The notes: generated by a model from the letters alone, not told the origin. Shown: positions 43,394-51,865, counted from the stretch's first letter. The stretch is DNA of 64,000 bases from Mucilaginibacter myungsuensis (GCF_015222005.1 NZ_JADFFL010000008.1:62001-126000); one strand, 5' to 3'. A program made the numbers and translations.

Positions 43394-43759
43394 ATGCCTA
43401 CCATCACAGAAATATGCAGAGAACTACGCCGACGTGAAACGCCGGCCGAAAAAGTTTTATGGCAACATTTGAGAAACCGCCAACTGCTTGGATATAAATT
43501 TCTGAGACAATATCCTATAACTACCCTATCTGCGGAAGGCCGAAGGATTTGCTTTATACCAGACCTATACTGTCATCAGGCCAAATTGGTGATCGAGGCT
43601 GATGGCCCTATCCATCTTTTAAAAAAAGAATATGATGTTTACCGGGACGAGGTATTATTACTTTTGGGGATAACAACGTTGAGATTTACTAATGACGAAA
43701 TATTGTTTGATACAAACTCTGTACTTAATAGAATTTCCGAACAGTTGATGCGCAGATAA
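43394..43759 (+). CDS. DUF559 (Vsr-like) endonuclease-domain protein
   Basis: A 121-residue protein covering a whole DUF559 domain and nothing else. Signature: ELRRRETPAEKVLWQHLRNRQLLGYKFLRQYPI (residues about 11-42), FIPDLYC with D57, KLVIEADGPIH with E68, D70 and H74, then YRDEVLLLLGITTLRFTNDEI. The Asp/Glu-x-Asp/His set is what Vsr-like PD-(D/E)xK nucleases use, so DNA cleavage is plausible though unproven for the family. A short insertion (TLSAEGRR, residues 44-51) precedes the D57 strand. The gene lies alone between two direct copies of a hairpin-rich 180-bp repeat, which suggests a mobile or repeat-linked unit. No methylase is present nearby, so it is not a Vsr repair gene. Confidence 0.9.
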   Translation: MPTITEICRELRRRETPAEKVLWQHLRNRQLLGYKFLRQYPITTLSAEGRRICFIPDLYCHQAKLVIEADGPIHLLKKEYDVYRDEVLLLLGITTLRFTNDEILFDTNSVLNRISEQLMRR

Positions 43760-43775
43760 CAAAGCCGACGAGTTT

Positions 43776-43960
43776 ACTCACCCGCCCGTCGCTTCGCTGG
43801 GGCACCCTCTCTTCGCCTTTGGCGGAAAGAGGGTAGAAGTTGTCGTGTCGAACTAACGGGGGCAACTTTATCCATTATGCCTTCCGCCCTCTTTCCGCGC
43901 AGCGAAGAGAGGGCAGCGTCGTCGGGGTGAGTAGACCTGCAGGTAGAGCCATTTGCAAAG
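43776..43960. repeat. Structured ~180-bp repeat, right copy, flanking DUF559
   Basis: It starts ACTCACCCGCCCGTCGCTTC and ends AGAGCCATTTGCAAAG, in the same orientation as the left copy. Its hairpins (ACCCTCTCTTCGCC / GGCGGAAAGAGGGT; GCCCTCTTTCCGC / GCGAAGAGAGGGC) are better paired than those of the left copy. The outer ends (CTCACCCG ... CGGGGTGAG) are also partly inverted. It begins 16 bases after the DUF559 stop; the rest of the 43760-44057 gap holds only a short leader of the ABC gene. Confidence 0.85.
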
Positions 43961-44057
43961 TATCAACAAACACCGATAAACCTATCAATTCAAAAATTCC
44001 CTCTTCCCCATTTCACCGATCTTTTATAGTTTAGGCATCGCAAAGCCGACACCAGCC

Positions 44058-45065
44058 ATGAAGAAAGAACTGATCCTGGAGACCATTAATATCACCAAGA
44101 ATTTTTTTGGCGATAAGTCGTCGGGGGTCAATAATATCACCTTGCTGATACCCAAGGGGAAGATCACCGGTATCGTCGGCGAAAGCGGCAGTGGTAAGAC
44201 CACCCTGTTGAAATTGCTGGCCGGTACGCTGGTGCCGGATTCGGGCGAGGTATTCTTTCATCAGGAATTATTGCCCGACCGGGAGAAGAACCGTCAGGAT
44301 GTCCATCGGTCCATCAAATTCCTTACGCAGGATAATTACGAGATGGACCTGCAAAGCACTGTTTGGGAGAACGTACGCGATGGCCTGGCCGAGAGCGAAC
44401 AAAAATTCGAGACCAAAAAGGTGTCCGAAGCATTGACCCAATGGAGTATCCGCCACCTGCACGATCAGGTCTTTGGTAAACTCAGCGGCGGCGAAAAGCA
44501 ACGAGTGACCATAGCCAAGGCCCTCATCAGTAAACCTGAAGTACTTTTATTAGACGAGCCTTTTAACCAGGTTGATGCCCACTATCGCGAAAGCCTGCAA
44601 CAAGATATCCGCGACATTGTTGCCGGGCAAGGAGTGACCGCCATCCTCGTATCCCACGATCCCGCCGAACTGCTCAGTATGGCCGACCAATTGGTAGTCA
44701 TTAAAGAAGGCGAGATCGTAGAAAGCGGCAGCCCCGAAGATCTGTACGAGTCACCACAATTATTATATACCGCACTGATCCTGGCGAGCGGTACCCAACT
44801 TACCCCCACCCAGGCTAAGGTTTGCGGCGTCAGTACCAAGCGTGGCTCGGTAGTGGTATATGCCGAGGATGTGAAGGTATCGCGGGGACTATCTAATAAT
44901 TGGATGGTGAATAAGATCCTGTTCAAGGGAATTTATGAGGAATTGATCGTTGAATACAAAAACGTCCAACTACGGGTATTGAACCGCAGCAAGGGAAAAT
45001 ATAAGATCGGCAGCAAAGTGAGTGTGAGTGTTAAAAAGTACCATGAGTTTGGGAGGTGGTCTTGA
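44058..45065 (+). CDS. Orphan ABC transporter ATP-binding protein with TOBE-like C-terminus
   Basis: A 335-residue ABC ATPase of the importer (PotA/FbpC-like) layout. Walker A GESGSGKTTLLK (about residues 42-53), Q-loop FLTQDNYEMD, signature LSGGEKQRVTIAKAL, Walker B EVLLLDEPFNQVD and H-switch LVSHDPAELL are all intact. The last ~100 residues resemble a TOBE domain (VVVYAEDVKVSRG ... VEYKNVQLRVLNRSKGKYKIGSKVSVSVKKYHEF). Such proteins power import of iron, molybdate, polyamines or sugars, but no permease or binding protein is adjacent. The gene directly follows the DUF559 repeat unit, which may have separated it from partners; that is speculation. Confidence 0.88.
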   Translation: MKKELILETINITKNFFGDKSSGVNNITLLIPKGKITGIVGESGSGKTTLLKLLAGTLVPDSGEVFFHQELLPDREKNRQDVHRSIKFLTQDNYEMDLQSTVWENVRDGLAESEQKFETKKVSEALTQWSIRHLHDQVFGKLSGGEKQRVTIAKALISKPEVLLLDEPFNQVDAHYRESLQQDIRDIVAGQGVTAILVSHDPAELLSMADQLVVIKEGEIVESGSPEDLYESPQLLYTALILASGTQLTPTQAKVCGVSTKRGSVVVYAEDVKVSRGLSNNWMVNKILFKGIYEELIVEYKNVQLRVLNRSKGKYKIGSKVSVSVKKYHEFGRWS

Positions 45066-45252
45066 CCGCTGATTATTGACCGCTGAAGTGTTCTTTTGCA
45101 AGTGATTACGCTGATATTTGACCGCTGACTTTATCTTATCGTAGTTAATCTCGAAGATCCGCTGACCCTCGATATTCCAAACGCTCAAGTGCGTATCAGC
45201 GCCATCAGCGAAATCATGCTCTTCGGTGGTCATTCTCATCAGCGGTCGTTAA
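45062..45252. repeat. TTGACCGCTGA repeat region before ftsX
   Basis: The 11-mer TTGACCGCTGA occurs at 45062, 45076 and 45118, with the inverse ATCAGCGGTC near 45238. A minus-strand reading frame here lacks gene-like features. The region occupies most of the 280-bp gap between the ABC gene and ftsX. Confidence 0.65.
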
Positions 45253-45345
45253 TTTTTGTTAAATCAGCTTAGCGATCCCACATCATCCCATAATAAGTTT
45301 TACCTTTAGGCCAAGTTTGTTATTTTCGCAGGCAAACGAACGGTT

Positions 45346-46224
45346 ATGGAAGAATTTGAGGCAAGTACATCGGCAAGCAAAACCAAAAGCATTTATATCT
45401 CTACCGTGTTCGGTATAGCTATGGTATTGCTGATGGTGGGTTTACTGGGGCTGATCCTGGTGCACGCCAGCAGCCTGTCCAAGTATGTGAAAGAGAATAT
45501 CGTGGTCAATATTTTTGTTGACGAGAGCGCCCGCGAAGCCGATGTTATGCAGTTTGAGCGCCAGCTGGCCACCAACCCAATGGTGAAGCACTCGCAATAC
45601 GTAAGTAAAGAGATAGCTGCCCGCAACCTGCAAAAAGAGTTAGGGTCGGATTTTGTATCGTTTTTGGGTTACAACCCCCTTTCGCAATCGGTAGATGTTT
45701 ACCTGAAAGCCGAATTTGCTAATAATAAGGATATTGCCAAGTTTAAAGCCGAGTTGCTGAAGAATCCGTTGGTTAAGGAGGTGAAATACCAGCAATCACT
45801 GGTCGATAAAATGAACGAGAACCTGGGATCCATCACGCTGGTCATCCTGGTATTTGCAGGCATATTCATAGTAGTATCGGTAGGACTGATCAACAACACC
45901 ATTCGTCTGGCCATTTACTCGCAACGTTTCCTGATCAAGTCGATGCAGTTGGTTGGTGCTACAAGGGGCTTCATCCGCAAACCGTTCCTGTTGTACGGCA
46001 TCTGGCACGGCCTGTTAGGCGCACTGATCGCTATTGTGTTATTGATGGGTACGCTTTACCTGTCTTATAAAACCCTACCCGAGCTGGTGGTACTGCGTAA
46101 CTATGCAGAGTTCGGTCTGGTGTTCCTTGGCATCATCGCTCTGGGTATCCTGATCGCCGGATTGAGCACATACGCAGCGGTGAGCAAATATTTACGTTCA
46201 AAGATCATTAATTTATACAGATAA
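45346..46224 (+). CDS. ftsX: Cell division protein FtsX
   Basis: A 292-residue permease-like protein with FtsX topology: short cytosolic N-terminus, TM1 (about residues 18-42), a large periplasmic loop of about 130 residues (VVNIFVDESAREADVMQFERQL ... NPLVKEVKYQQSLVDKMNENL), then three helices in the FtsX domain (SITLVILVFAGIFIVVSVGLINNTIRLAIYSQRFLIKSMQLVGATRGFIRKPFLL). With FtsE it controls peptidoglycan hydrolases at the septum; ftsE is not in the window. It is followed in tight order by DUF3098 (5 bases) and uppP (1-base overlap), a conserved Bacteroidota block. Confidence 0.93.
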   Translation: MEEFEASTSASKTKSIYISTVFGIAMVLLMVGLLGLILVHASSLSKYVKENIVVNIFVDESAREADVMQFERQLATNPMVKHSQYVSKEIAARNLQKELGSDFVSFLGYNPLSQSVDVYLKAEFANNKDIAKFKAELLKNPLVKEVKYQQSLVDKMNENLGSITLVILVFAGIFIVVSVGLINNTIRLAIYSQRFLIKSMQLVGATRGFIRKPFLLYGIWHGLLGALIAIVLLMGTLYLSYKTLPELVVLRNYAEFGLVFLGIIALGILIAGLSTYAAVSKYLRSKIINLYR

Positions 46225-46229
46225 TAACA

Positions 46230-46487
46230 ATGGCACAAAAATACGTTCGCCCTACAGCGGCAACCAAACAGACCGAAGTTGACAATGCACCGGTAACCCT
46301 GCTTTATGATAAGACCAACTACACCATCCTTGCCGTTAGCGTGCTGATCGTGGCTTTAGGTTTCTTTGTGATGTCGGGCACGACCGATATTTACAGCACG
46401 GCTAAGATCGTGGTTGCCCCGCTGATCGTTCTGGCCGGTTTTGGCCTGGGTTTTTACGCCATCCTTAAAAAGCCTGCCGCTAAGTAA
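46230..46487 (+). CDS. DUF3098 family membrane protein
   Basis: An 85-residue protein with two membrane helices (about residues 30-49 and 57-77) after a soluble N-terminus: LLYDKTNYTILAVSVLIVALGFFVMSG then APLIVLAGFGLGFYAILKK. This matches DUF3098, a small Bacteroidota family regularly found between ftsX and uppP. The function is unknown; the constant position implies a link to envelope synthesis or division. The stop codon shares a base with the uppP start (TAATG), so translation is coupled. Confidence 0.9.
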   Translation: MAQKYVRPTAATKQTEVDNAPVTLLYDKTNYTILAVSVLIVALGFFVMSGTTDIYSTAKIVVAPLIVLAGFGLGFYAILKKPAAK

Positions 46488-47290
46488 TGGACATGTTTCA
46501 GGCGGTCATCCTCGCTATCATCGAGGGCTTGACAGAATTTCTTCCCGTATCCTCTACCGGTCACATGGTGTTAGCCAGCTCATTTATGGGCATCGGCGAA
46601 AAGCCATTTGTAAAACTTTTTGAGGTGGTGATCCAACTGGGCGCTATCCTTTCGGTAGTGATCCTTTATTACAAGCGCTTTTTAAAGTCTGTTGATTTCT
46701 ACTTCAAACTGGTGGTAGGCGTTATCCCGGCCGTTATAGTTGGGTTGCTATTTAAAAAACATATCGATCAATTGCTGGAGAGTCCACTGGTGGTAGCGTC
46801 ATCGTTACTGGTGGGCGGTGTGATCCTTTTATTTGTTGACGATTGGTTTAAAAAGACCAACGAGGTTAAAGGCGAACCGCAAGAGATCAGCTATGCTACC
46901 GCTCTTAAAGTAGGCTTGTTCCAATGCCTGGCCGTAGTGCCGGGTGTATCCCGCTCTGCAGCTACCATTGTTGGTGGTATGAGCCAAAAGCTGACCCGCA
47001 CAGCGGCAGCCGAGTTCTCGTTCTTTTTGGCCGTACCGACGATGTTCGGCGCGACATTGAAAGAGGTTTACGATTTTTACAAACATACCGAAGGTACGCT
47101 GTTCACCAACGAAGAGATCAAATTGCTGATCGTAGGTAACGTAGTGGCATTCATTGTAGCTATGCTGGCCATCCGCAGCTTCATCACTTTTTTGGAGAAA
47201 AAAGGTTTTAAGCTATTCGGTTATTACCGCATCATTGTAGGCGCGGCTTATATCATCGCTTATTTTGCAGGATATAGACTGGTCGAATAA
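46487..47290 (+). CDS. uppP: Undecaprenyl-diphosphate phosphatase
   Basis: A 267-residue BacA/UppP membrane phosphatase that recycles undecaprenyl pyrophosphate to the monophosphate carrier for peptidoglycan and O-glycan synthesis. The two catalytic motifs are complete: IIEGLTEFLPVSSTGHMVLAS (residues about 10-30, with the Glu pair and PVSSTGH) and the P-loop-like PGVSRSAATIVGGM (about 155-168). There are eight predicted helices. It forms an operon with ftsX and DUF3098 and ends in a strong terminator. The truB gene that often follows in relatives is absent here. Confidence 0.96.
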   Translation: MDMFQAVILAIIEGLTEFLPVSSTGHMVLASSFMGIGEKPFVKLFEVVIQLGAILSVVILYYKRFLKSVDFYFKLVVGVIPAVIVGLLFKKHIDQLLESPLVVASSLLVGGVILLFVDDWFKKTNEVKGEPQEISYATALKVGLFQCLAVVPGVSRSAATIVGGMSQKLTRTAAAEFSFFLAVPTMFGATLKEVYDFYKHTEGTLFTNEEIKLLIVGNVVAFIVAMLAIRSFITFLEKKGFKLFGYYRIIVGAAYIIAYFAGYRLVE

Positions 47291-47311
47291 CAGAAGTGAA
47301 AAATATTGATG

Positions 47312-47339
47312 ATGCCGGGCTTGGTCCCGGCATTTTTTG
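47312..47339 (+). terminator. Terminator of the ftsX-DUF3098-uppP operon
   Basis: The stem ATGCCGGG / CCCGGCAT with loop CTTGGT is followed by six Ts. It lies 22 bases after the uppP stop. Confidence 0.93.
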
Positions 47340-47368
47340 TTTATGGGAAAATATTTTTTTTATTTCTC

Positions 47369-47399
47369 TTGATTGTGTAAAGAATAATCTTTATATTTG
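47369..47399 (+). promoter_or_regulatory. Candidate promoter of the GH106 gene
   Basis: TTG at 47369-47371 (or 47373-47375) and TATATTTG at 47392-47399 fit the Bacteroidota -33/-7 form with 20 (or 16) bases between. The resulting leader of about 220 bases would contain the hairpin cluster at 47417-47527. Confidence 0.5.
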
Positions 47400-47416
47400 T
47401 ATTGCTCTGTTCTTTC

Positions 47417-47527
47417 GTAGAGACACGATAACTCGTGTCTCGCACCACGAAGGTTCACCATTGCAATAGTGAACCGAATTACATAGTCGACCTGCAAAAC
47501 CTTAGACGCGAGGTGTCGCGTCTCTAC
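47417..47527. repeat. Three-hairpin repeat in the GH106 leader
   Basis: The outer arms GTAGAGAC / GTCTCTAC enclose three perfect hairpins: GAGACACGA/TCGTGTCTC, GGTTCAC/GTGAACC and GACGCGA/TCGCGTC. The 47291-47624 gap otherwise holds only the uppP terminator and the promoter. Confidence 0.8.
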
Positions 47528-47624
47528 AGAAAAAATATCTTTCATTCCATTCGGACAGTAGGTGACGGCTATTCCTTATCCGCTCCTTATATTGTCCTAC
47601 CAATACAAAACCACATCTTACTAC

Positions 47625-50600
47625 ATGAAGTTAAGCCGCAAAATATTCACGTTAGCACTGTGTTCGGTCGCCGCTATCAGCTATAACCAAACTATCGCGC
47701 AACTAAAAAAAACAGCCAGCCCCATGAGGTCGGTCGAGACCGGATTTATTACCGCTCCTGCCGATATTCAGACCAGCGTTTATTGGTATTGGATATCCGA
47801 CAATATCTCAAAGTCGGGCGTGGTGAAGGATCTGGAGTCGATGAAAAAGGTGGGTATCAACCGGGCTTTTATTGGTAATATTGGTTTGGACGATACGCCA
47901 TATGGCAAAGTAAAGATATTTACCGACGAGTGGTGGCAGATCATGCACCTGGCTTTGAAAACGGCTACGCGATTGAATATCGAGATAGGTATCTTTAATA
48001 GTCCGGGTTGGAGCCAGTCGGGTGGACCATGGGTGAAGCCGGGTCAGGCGATGCGTTATTTGGCATCGTCTGAGGTATTGGTGAAAGGTCCGTTAGCTTA
48101 CAAAGCAAAACTTGCGCAGCCCCATAAAGATTTTCAGGATGTGCAGGTGATCGCTTATCCGGTAGGTGATGATTTCGCGGCCGATATATTTAACCTGAAA
48201 CCAAAGGTGAGTATCTCGCCTGAGTTGGACGGCATCGAACAGGTCAGCGATCGTAACGATGCTACCGGCATCAAATTTAAAAATGGCAAAAAATATACTT
48301 TAGATATCGTTACTGATGGTAACTACACCGCCCGCAGCGTCACCATCACCCCGACCGCCAACCCGACACGTTTAGAGGGCGACATCTTGGCCGCCGATGC
48401 TGACGGCACCTTTAAAACCATCAGACATTTCAACATTGACCGTACCAACCGCGACCTTAACGTTGGTTTTAAGCCTTATGGTGCAGGCGCGATCTCTATC
48501 CCGGCAACGTCGTCAAAAAATTTCAGGATCGTTTTTGATAAGGTGCAAAATGGCTCCGGTATAGCAGAAGTGAAGATATCATCGACACCGATGGTGGAAG
48601 ATTATATCGAAAAGACCTTAGCCAAAATGTGGCAAACGCCGTTCCCTTATTGGGATGCTTACCAATGGAAAGCGCAACCTGTTGTGGATGATCAGCGTTT
48701 GGTGATAGATCACGCAAAGGTGATCGATATCTCTAAATTCCTGACTGCTGATGGCTCACTGAACTGGACCGTCCCTGCCGGCAATTGGGTGATCGAACGC
48801 ACCGGCATGACACCTACCCAGGTGAAAAATGGCCCCGCATCGCCCGAGGGCGTGGGTCTGGAGGCCGATAAGATGAGCCGCAAACACATCGAAGCGCATT
48901 TTGACGCTTATTTAGGCGAAATATTAAGACGGATCCCTGCTGCCGACCGCAAAACCTTTAAAGTGACCGTGCAGGACAGCTACGAGACCGGCGGACAGAA
49001 CTGGACCGATAGCTTTATTGCCGACTTTAAAACTACCTATAAATACGACCCAACACCATACATACCTGTGATGCAGGGCAAAGTGGTAGGTAGCCAGGAT
49101 AGGTCGGACAGGTTTCTTTGGGATGTAAGGCGTTTGATTGCCGATAAAGTGGCTTATGATTACGTAGGTGGCCTGCGCGATATAAGTCATAAACACGGAC
49201 TGCGTACCTGGTTAGAGAATTATGGACACTGGGGTTTCCCCGGGGAGTTTTTGCAATACGGCGGACAAAGCGACGAGATAGGCGGCGAGTTTTGGAGCGT
49301 AGGCATGCTGGGCGATATCGAGAACAGGGCGGCATCATCGGCGGCACATATTTATGGCAAGACCAAGGTATCGGCCGAATCATTCACCAGTGGCGATCCG
49401 GCATTTTCCCGTTATCCAGCCAAAATGAAACAACGTGCCGACAGGTTCTTTACCGAGGGCATTAACAACACATTGATGCACGTGTACATAGAGCAGCCTG
49501 ATGATGCTAAAGTACCGGGTGTTAACGCGGGCTTTGGGGCGGAATTTAACCGCAATAATACCTGGTTTTATGATATGGATATCTTTATCAAATACCTAAA
49601 ACGTTGCAATATGATGCTGCAGCAAGGACGGTATGTGGCCGATGTCGCTTATTTCATCAGCGAGGATGCCCCAAAAATGACCGGCGGCCGCGACCCCGAA
49701 ATGCCAAAAGGATACTCTTATGATTATATTAACGGCGAGGTGATCAAGACCCGCCTAAAGGTAATTAACGGTCGGTTGACCCTGCCCGATGGTTTAAGCT
49801 ATGGCGTATTGGTGCTACCAAAACTGGAAACCATCCGTCCGGAACTGTTGACCAAGATCAAAGAATTGGTTATGCAAGGCGCGATAGTACTTGGTCCAAG
49901 GCCGTCGCGCTCGCCGAGTTTGGCTAACTACGGTGCGGCAGATAAGCAGGTGCAGGCACTGGCGGCTGAGCTGTGGGGTAAGGTTGATGGCAGGTCAGTC
50001 AAGGTGAATAAATATGGCAAAGGTTTGGTGATGGACGGCATGACCATGCAAGAAGCGCTGGACCATATCAAAGTGAAACCAGACTTTATCAGCGGGAGCA
50101 ATGATATCCTGTACATCCATCGTAAACTGACGGACGGTGAGGCTTACTTTATATCCAACCAAAAAGATGCCCCGGCAAAATTTGATGCCCGCTTTAAAGT
50201 GAACGGCATGGTGCCCGAATTGTGGGACCCGGTAACCGGCAGCATCCGTGACCTGCCCGCTTTCACCCAAAGCACCGACGGTACCGTTGTGCCAATGGAA
50301 CTGGACAGAACTGGCAGCGCCTTTGTGATCTTCCGCAAAAAAGGTAAGCCGACAGGAGCAAAAGAGAACTTCCCGGTAGCGACGCAAACCGTAAAAATCA
50401 ATAGCTCGTGGCTGGTAAACTTTGACCCGAACATGCGCGGACCAAAGCAGACCGTGAAATTTACCGAACTGATGGATTGGAGCAAAAGCCCGGTAGATAG
50501 CATCAAGTACTATTCGGGATCGGCCAGATACTACCAAAACTTTAAGCTGGACAAACAGGCAGCAGGTACTAAAGTGTTTTTAGATCTGGGTACGGTGACC

Positions 50601-50870
50601 GCCATTGCCAAAGTAAAAGTGAACGGCGTAGATGTTGGCGGAGTATGGACCGCTCCGTATAAAGTCGACATTACCAAAGCCCTTAAATCCGGCGATAACG
50701 AGTTAGAGATAAAAGTGACCAACAGTTGGGTCAATCGGTTGATCGGCGATAGTAAAATGCCTGCCGAGCAACGCCCAACATCGCTATATCATAACCCTTA
50801 CAGGCCGAATAGTGGCCTGCAGACTTCGGGATTGGTAGGACCGGTGAAGTTAGAGGTGGTGAAGTATTAA
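47625..50870 (+). CDS. GH106-like alpha-L-rhamnosidase (exported glycoside hydrolase)
   Basis: A 1081-residue exported enzyme. The ATG at 47625 is chosen because a signal peptide (MKLSRKIFTLALCSVAAISYNQTIAQ) follows. The N-terminal catalytic part shows GH106-type blocks: VYWYWISDNISKSGVVKDLESMKKVGINRAFIG, IGIFNSPGWSQSGGPWVKPGQAMR, DSYETGGQNWTDSFIADF (with acidic residues), WLENYGHWGFPGEFLQYGGQSDEIGGEFW and SAESFTSGDPAFSRYPAKMKQRADRFFTEGINNTLMHVYIEQP. A C-terminal beta-sandwich resembling a GH2 sugar-binding domain ends in VFLDLGTVTAIAKVKVNGVDVGGVWTAPYKVDI. GH106 enzymes release rhamnose from pectin or other plant glycans. No SusC/D genes are adjacent, so it is not in a typical utilisation locus. 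Confidence 0.9.
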   Translation: MKLSRKIFTLALCSVAAISYNQTIAQLKKTASPMRSVETGFITAPADIQTSVYWYWISDNISKSGVVKDLESMKKVGINRAFIGNIGLDDTPYGKVKIFTDEWWQIMHLALKTATRLNIEIGIFNSPGWSQSGGPWVKPGQAMRYLASSEVLVKGPLAYKAKLAQPHKDFQDVQVIAYPVGDDFAADIFNLKPKVSISPELDGIEQVSDRNDATGIKFKNGKKYTLDIVTDGNYTARSVTITPTANPTRLEGDILAADADGTFKTIRHFNIDRTNRDLNVGFKPYGAGAISIPATSSKNFRIVFDKVQNGSGIAEVKISSTPMVEDYIEKTLAKMWQTPFPYWDAYQWKAQPVVDDQRLVIDHAKVIDISKFLTADGSLNWTVPAGNWVIERTGMTPTQVKNGPASPEGVGLEADKMSRKHIEAHFDAYLGEILRRIPAADRKTFKVTVQDSYETGGQNWTDSFIADFKTTYKYDPTPYIPVMQGKVVGSQDRSDRFLWDVRRLIADKVAYDYVGGLRDISHKHGLRTWLENYGHWGFPGEFLQYGGQSDEIGGEFWSVGMLGDIENRAASSAAHIYGKTKVSAESFTSGDPAFSRYPAKMKQRADRFFTEGINNTLMHVYIEQPDDAKVPGVNAGFGAEFNRNNTWFYDMDIFIKYLKRCNMMLQQGRYVADVAYFISEDAPKMTGGRDPEMPKGYSYDYINGEVIKTRLKVINGRLTLPDGLSYGVLVLPKLETIRPELLTKIKELVMQGAIVLGPRPSRSPSLANYGAADKQVQALAAELWGKVDGRSVKVNKYGKGLVMDGMTMQEALDHIKVKPDFISGSNDILYIHRKLTDGEAYFISNQKDAPAKFDARFKVNGMVPELWDPVTGSIRDLPAFTQSTDGTVVPMELDRTGSAFVIFRKKGKPTGAKENFPVATQTVKINSSWLVNFDPNMRGPKQTVKFTELMDWSKSPVDSIKYYSGSARYYQNFKLDKQAAGTKVFLDLGTVTAIAKVKVNGVDVGGVWTAPYKVDITKALKSGDNELEIKVTNSWVNRLIGDSKMPAEQRPTSLYHNPYRPNSGLQTSGLVGPVKLEVVKY

Positions 50871-50877
50871 CATGTTT

Positions 50878-51010
50878 TAGATCCCTCATTGGGGAAGGAT
50901 GAGAGAGGTTGTGCTGAAATGGCAGGGAGGGGTTCGCCGATATACATCGTGGCAAACCCCTCCCTGCTACCGCTCATTTCCGGCCCGCCTCTCCCCAAGG
51001 AGGGAATTTA
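50878..51010. repeat. GGGAGGGG-type palindromic repeat, copy 1
   Basis: The outer arms (ATCCCTCATTGGGGA ... TCCCCAAGGAGGGA) enclose inner arms GGCAGGGAGGGGTT / AACCCCTCCCTG. It is shared with the repeat at 54864-54990. It lies between the convergent GH106 and SDR genes. Confidence 0.8.
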
Positions 51011-51019
51011 GGAAAAACC

Positions 51020-51775
51020 TTACTTTAACCCGTAAGTAAGGTAACCGCCATCAACCACCAACTCTGTCCCGGTGATAAAACTTGCCGCGTCAGATGCTAA
51101 AAATAGAACGGTATTAGCAACTTCACTTGGATCGCCAATACGCTGTAACGCGGTGGCTGCTGCTAATAATGGTTTAGCTTCGGCTGGTACTGCGCCCTCT
51201 AAGCCAGGTGTTTGGATAGGTCCGGGACTGATGATATTAACACGGATATTTCTGGGCGCTAATTCATTTGCGGCTATCTGTGCGATCTTGTTCACTGCTC
51301 CTTTAGTAGCCGAATATACACTGGTGCCTAAATTGTTAGCCGTAGCAACGGTTGACGACGTGAATATCACAGCCGAACCATCTGCTAAATGTGGAATGAG
51401 TTTTTGAAGGGTGAAGAAATACCCCTTCACGTTGGTATTGAACTGTGCGTCAAAATCAGCTTCGGTGGCTTGTTCTATCGGCGCAAATGTCGCTATCCCG
51501 GCGTTAAGGAAAAGTACATCTAACTTACTGCCGCTGTCCGCTATAGCTTTCTCCAAGATAGTTATCCCATCTAAAGTGGATGTGTCTGAAACTACCGTCT
51601 TTAAATTTGGGCTGTTGATCTCTGCAGCTACTTTTTGTAAGTTGGCAGCGCTCCGGCTGGTGATCCATACAGTCGCACCGGCGTTAATAAATGCTTTGGC
51701 GGTTGCTGCGCCTATACCGGTGCTTCCGCCGGTTATTACTACGTTCTTGTTGTTGAAATTCATTTTAATTTTCAT
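51020..51775 (-). CDS. Short-chain dehydrogenase/reductase (SDR)
   Basis: A 251-residue classical SDR oxidoreductase: cofactor motif ITGGSTGIGAATAKAF (TGxxxGxG, about residues 14-29), NAG in LFLNAGIATFAPIE, catalytic Ser in FTSSTVATANNLGTS, Tyr and Lys in YSATKGAVNKIAQ, the INVISPGPIQTPGL segment and C-terminal GTELVVDGGYLTYG. Arg in SRS after the first strand suggests NADPH. The substrate is unknown. It is divergent from an HxlR-type regulator gene 90 bases away; such pairs are common, with the regulator responding to reactive electrophiles or quinones. A start at the internal ATG (51763) is possible. Confidence 0.93.
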   Translation of the reverse strand: MKIKMNFNNKNVVITGGSTGIGAATAKAFINAGATVWITSRSAANLQKVAAEINSPNLKTVVSDTSTLDGITILEKAIADSGSKLDVLFLNAGIATFAPIEQATEADFDAQFNTNVKGYFFTLQKLIPHLADGSAVIFTSSTVATANNLGTSVYSATKGAVNKIAQIAANELAPRNIRVNIISPGPIQTPGLEGAVPAEAKPLLAAATALQRIGDPSEVANTVLFLASDAASFITGTELVVDGGYLTYGLK

Positions 51776-51787
51776 TAGTTAACGGCA

Positions 51788-51795
51788 CAAACTTA
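51788..51795 (-). promoter_or_regulatory. -7 element of the SDR gene
   Basis: The minus strand reads TAAGTTTG (TAnnTTTG), 12 bases upstream of the ATG at 51775. The palindrome at 51812-51830 sits in its -33 region. Confidence 0.5.
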
Positions 51796-51811
51796 CAGCA
51801 TATAGATTTAT

Positions 51812-51830
51812 TTTAGTTACTTTGTAACTA
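51812..51830. promoter_or_regulatory. Palindrome between SDR and HxlR genes, candidate operator
   Basis: TTAGTTAC-TTT-GTAACTAA is a perfect 8-bp inverted repeat with a 3-base centre. Further GTAAC units follow at about 51834, 51840 and 51852. Its place between the divergent genes fits HxlR binding. Confidence 0.55.
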
Positions 51831-51865
51831 AAAGTAACAGTAACATTTGAGTAACCAGGTAACTT

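Noticed and set aside
44970..45239. 89-codon minus-strand frame after the ABC ATPase gene
   Set aside because: Mostly repeat-derived (TTGACCGCTGA units) and overlaps the 3' end of the ATPase gene.
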